NCBI GenBank assembly: GCA_046294265.1
Contig: JBKBKC010000013.1
Location: 1-64,000, forward strand
DNA from: JBKBKC01 sp046294265
GTDB lineage: Bacteria; Pseudomonadota; Alphaproteobacteria; Rhodobacterales; Rhodobacteraceae
DNA: 64,000 bases
Direction: 5' to 3'
Part shown: positions 61,712-64,000 of the stretch, piece by piece
Layout of the letters: each line of letters opens with the position of its first letter
Numbering within the stretch: position 1 is the stretch's first letter
Notes under the pieces: generated by a model
The model's input: the letters and a program-made list of their open reading frames with translations, nothing else
The model's database searches: none
Told to the model about the DNA's origin: nothing
Program-made: the position numbers and the translations under genes

Positions 61712-62635
61712 TTGTTTGGTCATTGCGATCAATCTGGTCGTAGGAGTTTCAAAAGTCATTTCAGGGAGCGCAGCAGAAAGACTTTTCGCAGGGAATTGGT
61801 GGCGAGGGCGGTTCAGGAGTTTTCTGACATGGGAGGGGCAAAGGAGCCTGGCGCCAACAGTGCGCAGTCTGCGGCCAAGACCGCGAACGCGCGCGCCTTG
61901 ATCAAGAAATACTGGATCGAAGGTGTGGGTTATTCGTCAGCGCGCGCGGAAAGCGAACTGAACAAACGGACTGCCTGGTCGGCGGCGTTTGTGTCTTATT
62001 GTGTCAAAATGGCGCTGCGCAGTTCGGGCGATGCCGCGCGGTTCAATCTCAGTGCGTCGCACTCCGTCTGTATCGGCCTGTCGCTTCGCAACGACTTTGC
62101 CGGCGTTACCAAGCCTGCCTTCTTTGGCGAACCGGCCAACACCATCGGCAAGGTCGCGCCCACGATGGGTGACATCGTCGCATGGTCGCGCACGGCGAAC
62201 ATCGCGAATTATGAGAACGCGCTGTCTGCGGCGCGGGCCACCCAGGCGCCCCACTCCTATTTCAGTCACTGCGACATCGTGGCGGACGTCTCCGCAGGTA
62301 AAGTGGCGATGATCGGCGGAAACGTGAAAGACAGCGTGTCGAAAACCACAATAACGCTTGACGCGGACGGATGCATGCCGGTCCGGCCGTTCCGTTACAA
62401 CAGTGCAGGAAACATCATCTCTGGTCCGTTCATCGTCGCGCCCAGCATCGGTAAGGACAATCCGTCAGCCGAATGCTGCGCAACCCTGACCGGTGTTGGC
62501 AGCGAATGTCGCGGGCTGGCAATCTTTTCGCATGGTGCTCCACGGCACGCAGACAGCGGGCTGGCGGTCAGGACAGGTTTCAGAGATACACTCGGGGTCA
62601 TCTGTCTCCGCTCTGACCCGCCGCATTCCTTCTGA
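61712..62635 (+). CDS. DUF2272-like protein in a lower-GC segment
   Basis: The reading frame is 307 codons from a TTG at 61712; the true start is unsure (61796, 61799 or 61829 are alternatives without a clear Shine-Dalgarno). The core RAVQEFSDMG, TAWSAAFVSYCVKMA, SASHSVCIG and a later HCDIVADV resembles DUF2272, an NlpC/P60-related group proposed to act on peptidoglycan. The region downstream of about residue 240 is Cys-rich and has no recognisable domain. Base composition and codon use are less GC-biased than those of its neighbours, suggesting transfer. No signal peptide is evident. Confidence 0.6.
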   Translation: MFGHCDQSGRRSFKSHFRERSRKTFRRELVARAVQEFSDMGGAKEPGANSAQSAAKTANARALIKKYWIEGVGYSSARAESELNKRTAWSAAFVSYCVKMALRSSGDAARFNLSASHSVCIGLSLRNDFAGVTKPAFFGEPANTIGKVAPTMGDIVAWSRTANIANYENALSAARATQAPHSYFSHCDIVADVSAGKVAMIGGNVKDSVSKTTITLDADGCMPVRPFRYNSAGNIISGPFIVAPSIGKDNPSAECCATLTGVGSECRGLAIFSHGAPRHADSGLAVRTGFRDTLGVICLRSDPPHSF

Positions 62636-62844
62636 TGGACTTCCAATTCCTGCGGAATAGACCTGAAACTGCAACACCGGCAAGACCTTGCGGATGGTGC
62701 CAGCGTGGGGCACCTGCCCTGCAGATTGCCGATGATGCTACAAATTCAGCGCGCTTCGGCGGGAAAGGCCGCGCTTGATCCAGCGTAAAGCGCACATTGC
62801 GGTGCGGCGCTGCGCGCAAGACGGAATTAGCACGACGAGCCCCG

Positions 62845-64000
62845 GTGGCCCAAGAAGAAGCCCTGTTCAACGATTCGCAAAAATTCGTTTTTCTCAGCGG
62901 TAAGGGCGGCGTGGGCAAGACTTCGCTGGCTTGCGCTATGGCTGTCTGTCTGGCTGATGCGGGGCGCCGCGTTTTGTTGGTTTCGACCGACCCCGCGTCG
63001 AATGTGGGCCAGGTGTTCGGGGTGGAGATCGGGAACCGTATCACCGCCATAGCCGCCGTCCCCGGGGTGACGACACTGGAGATTGACCCCGGGGGGGGCC
63101 GCCGCCGCGTATCGCGAGCGGATCGTGACGCCGATGCGCGGGGTGCGGCCCGAAACGGTGCTCAAGGGGATCGAGGGGCAAGGTCGGGTGCCCGCACCAC
63201 CGAAATCGCGGCCTTTGACGAATTCACCGCCCTGTTGACCGGCACGGCGGTGACAGGGGCGCATGATCTTATCATCTTTGACACGGCGCCCAGCGGCCAC
63301 ACGATCCGCATGCGGGAACTGCCCGGCGCCCGGAGCGGACTTCCGGAAACGTGAGGCGATGCCTCCTGCCTCGGGCCGCTGACGGGGCTGGAGAAGCAGC
63401 GCCCGCGCCATGCAGCGGCGGTGGACGGACTGTCGGACGGCGCGCACATGCGGCTGATCCTCATGGCCCGACCGCGGGCAAACTCGCTGGCCGAGCCCGC
63501 GCGGACCGGACGGGCACGGGCCGAGAGCGGGAACCGGCATCTGGCAGCCAACTGGCTGATGCCGGATGACGCAAGGGGCGATACGGCGGCCGCCACACCG
63601 ACCTTCCGCCCCTGTAGGCCTTGGTTGACGGCATCGAGGCCGCAGGCCGGGGCCTTGTGATGACCATGGAAGCGTGGCATCGGCAAGACAACCATCGCCG
63701 CAGCCGTCGCCGTGGACGAGGCCGCGCACGGGCATGAGATGCTGTTGACCACCACCGACCCGGCCGCGCATCTGGCCGAGACGCCGGCAGGCGATCTGCC
63801 GCGTCTGACCGTCAGCCGCATCGACCCCGGGGTTGCCAGCCAGATGTCCCGCGACGAAGTGCTGGCCAAAAGGGGCGCGGGCCTCGACGCGCAGGGCCGC
63901 GCAAAGCTGGGGGAGGACCTGCAGCGCGCGGGCATCACGCTCCGGGCCTGGGTCGTCAACGCAAGTCTCGCGGCATCTGGAACGGTGCATCTGGTGCTGG
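62845..64000 (+). pseudogene. arsA: Degraded arsA (arsenite-transporting ATPase), runs off window end
   Basis: The GTG-started frame reads KFVFLSGKGGVGKTSLACAM and STDPASNVGQVFG, the first P-loop half of ArsA. A G-run near 63095 carries an extra base: one fewer restores DPGGAAAAYRERIVTPMRG. The original frame resumes by about 63185 (TTEIAAFDEFTALLTG, IIFDTAPSGHTIRM), then meets a stop at 63352 and another at 63658-63663. The second half is recognisable (GIGKTTIAAAVAV, LLTTTDPAAHLAET, then AWVVNASLAAS) but its P-loop reads KRGIGKTT and internal parts are missing. It cannot make a functional ArsA. No arsB, arsC or arsR is in the window. Confidence 0.85.

Overview
The window is about 64 kb of GC-rich DNA from an anoxygenic phototrophic alphaproteobacterium of the Rhodobacteraceae type (relatives: Rhodobacter, Cereibacter, Rhodovulum, Tabrizicola-like bacteria). 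The evidence is the order bchFNBHLM-lhaA-puhABC-bciE-acsF-puhE-hemA-cyt c2, the presence of ppsR and aerR/ppaA, and bchD-bchO-idi-bchP-bchG on the other side. The genus cannot be fixed from the sequence alone.

Region 1 (1-25.4 kb) is half of a photosynthesis gene cluster. It starts inside bchD. Then come bchO, a convergent block idi-bchP-(orf428/PucC-like)-bchG, the redox/light regulators ppsR and aerR, and a long rightward superoperon. That operon encodes the late bacteriochlorophyll enzymes (BchF, N, B, H, L, M, AcsF with its partner BciE), reaction-centre H subunit and assembly factors (LhaA, PuhA, B, C, E), ALA synthase and a cytochrome c2. Three perfect TGT-N12-ACA PpsR/CrtJ operators are visible: one over the predicted bchG promoter and two in the aerR-bchF divergent region. 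The window holds no puf, crt, bchI, bchC, bchXYZ or bchE.

Region 2 (25.4-49.9 kb) is mostly housekeeping and general metabolism. It holds hemF, an SH3-type exported protein, a DgcA-like flavin/Fe-S oxidoreductase, a phosphomannomutase, an SDR plus FAH-family pair (deoxysugar-acid catabolism is likely), tRNA-Val(CAC), an HU-like protein, lon, a translationally coupled cytochrome P450/membrane hydrolase pair, ccdA, rne, dctBD, purQ, and a tungstate transporter (tupBCA) with a divergent regulator.

Region 3 (49.9-61.5 kb) is a transport island. Two complete phosphonate-type importers (phnCDEE and phnDCEE) flank an inositol-monophosphatase-family gene, followed by a third ABC importer of the AfuA/FbpA type (binding protein, ATPase, fused permease). 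No phosphonate catabolic gene is seen in the window.

Region 4 (61.5-64 kb) looks degraded or acquired: a lower-GC DUF2272-like gene and an arsA ATPase remnant broken by frameshifts and stops, running off the end.

A family of roughly 50-60 bp hairpin elements with a GGATATTT core occurs six times in the first 37 kb. Four copies are intergenic. One is read in frame inside bchB and one forms the predicted N-terminus of the P450. All coordinates, lengths and motifs were read by eye; family assignments rest on recognition of motifs and gene order, not on a database search.
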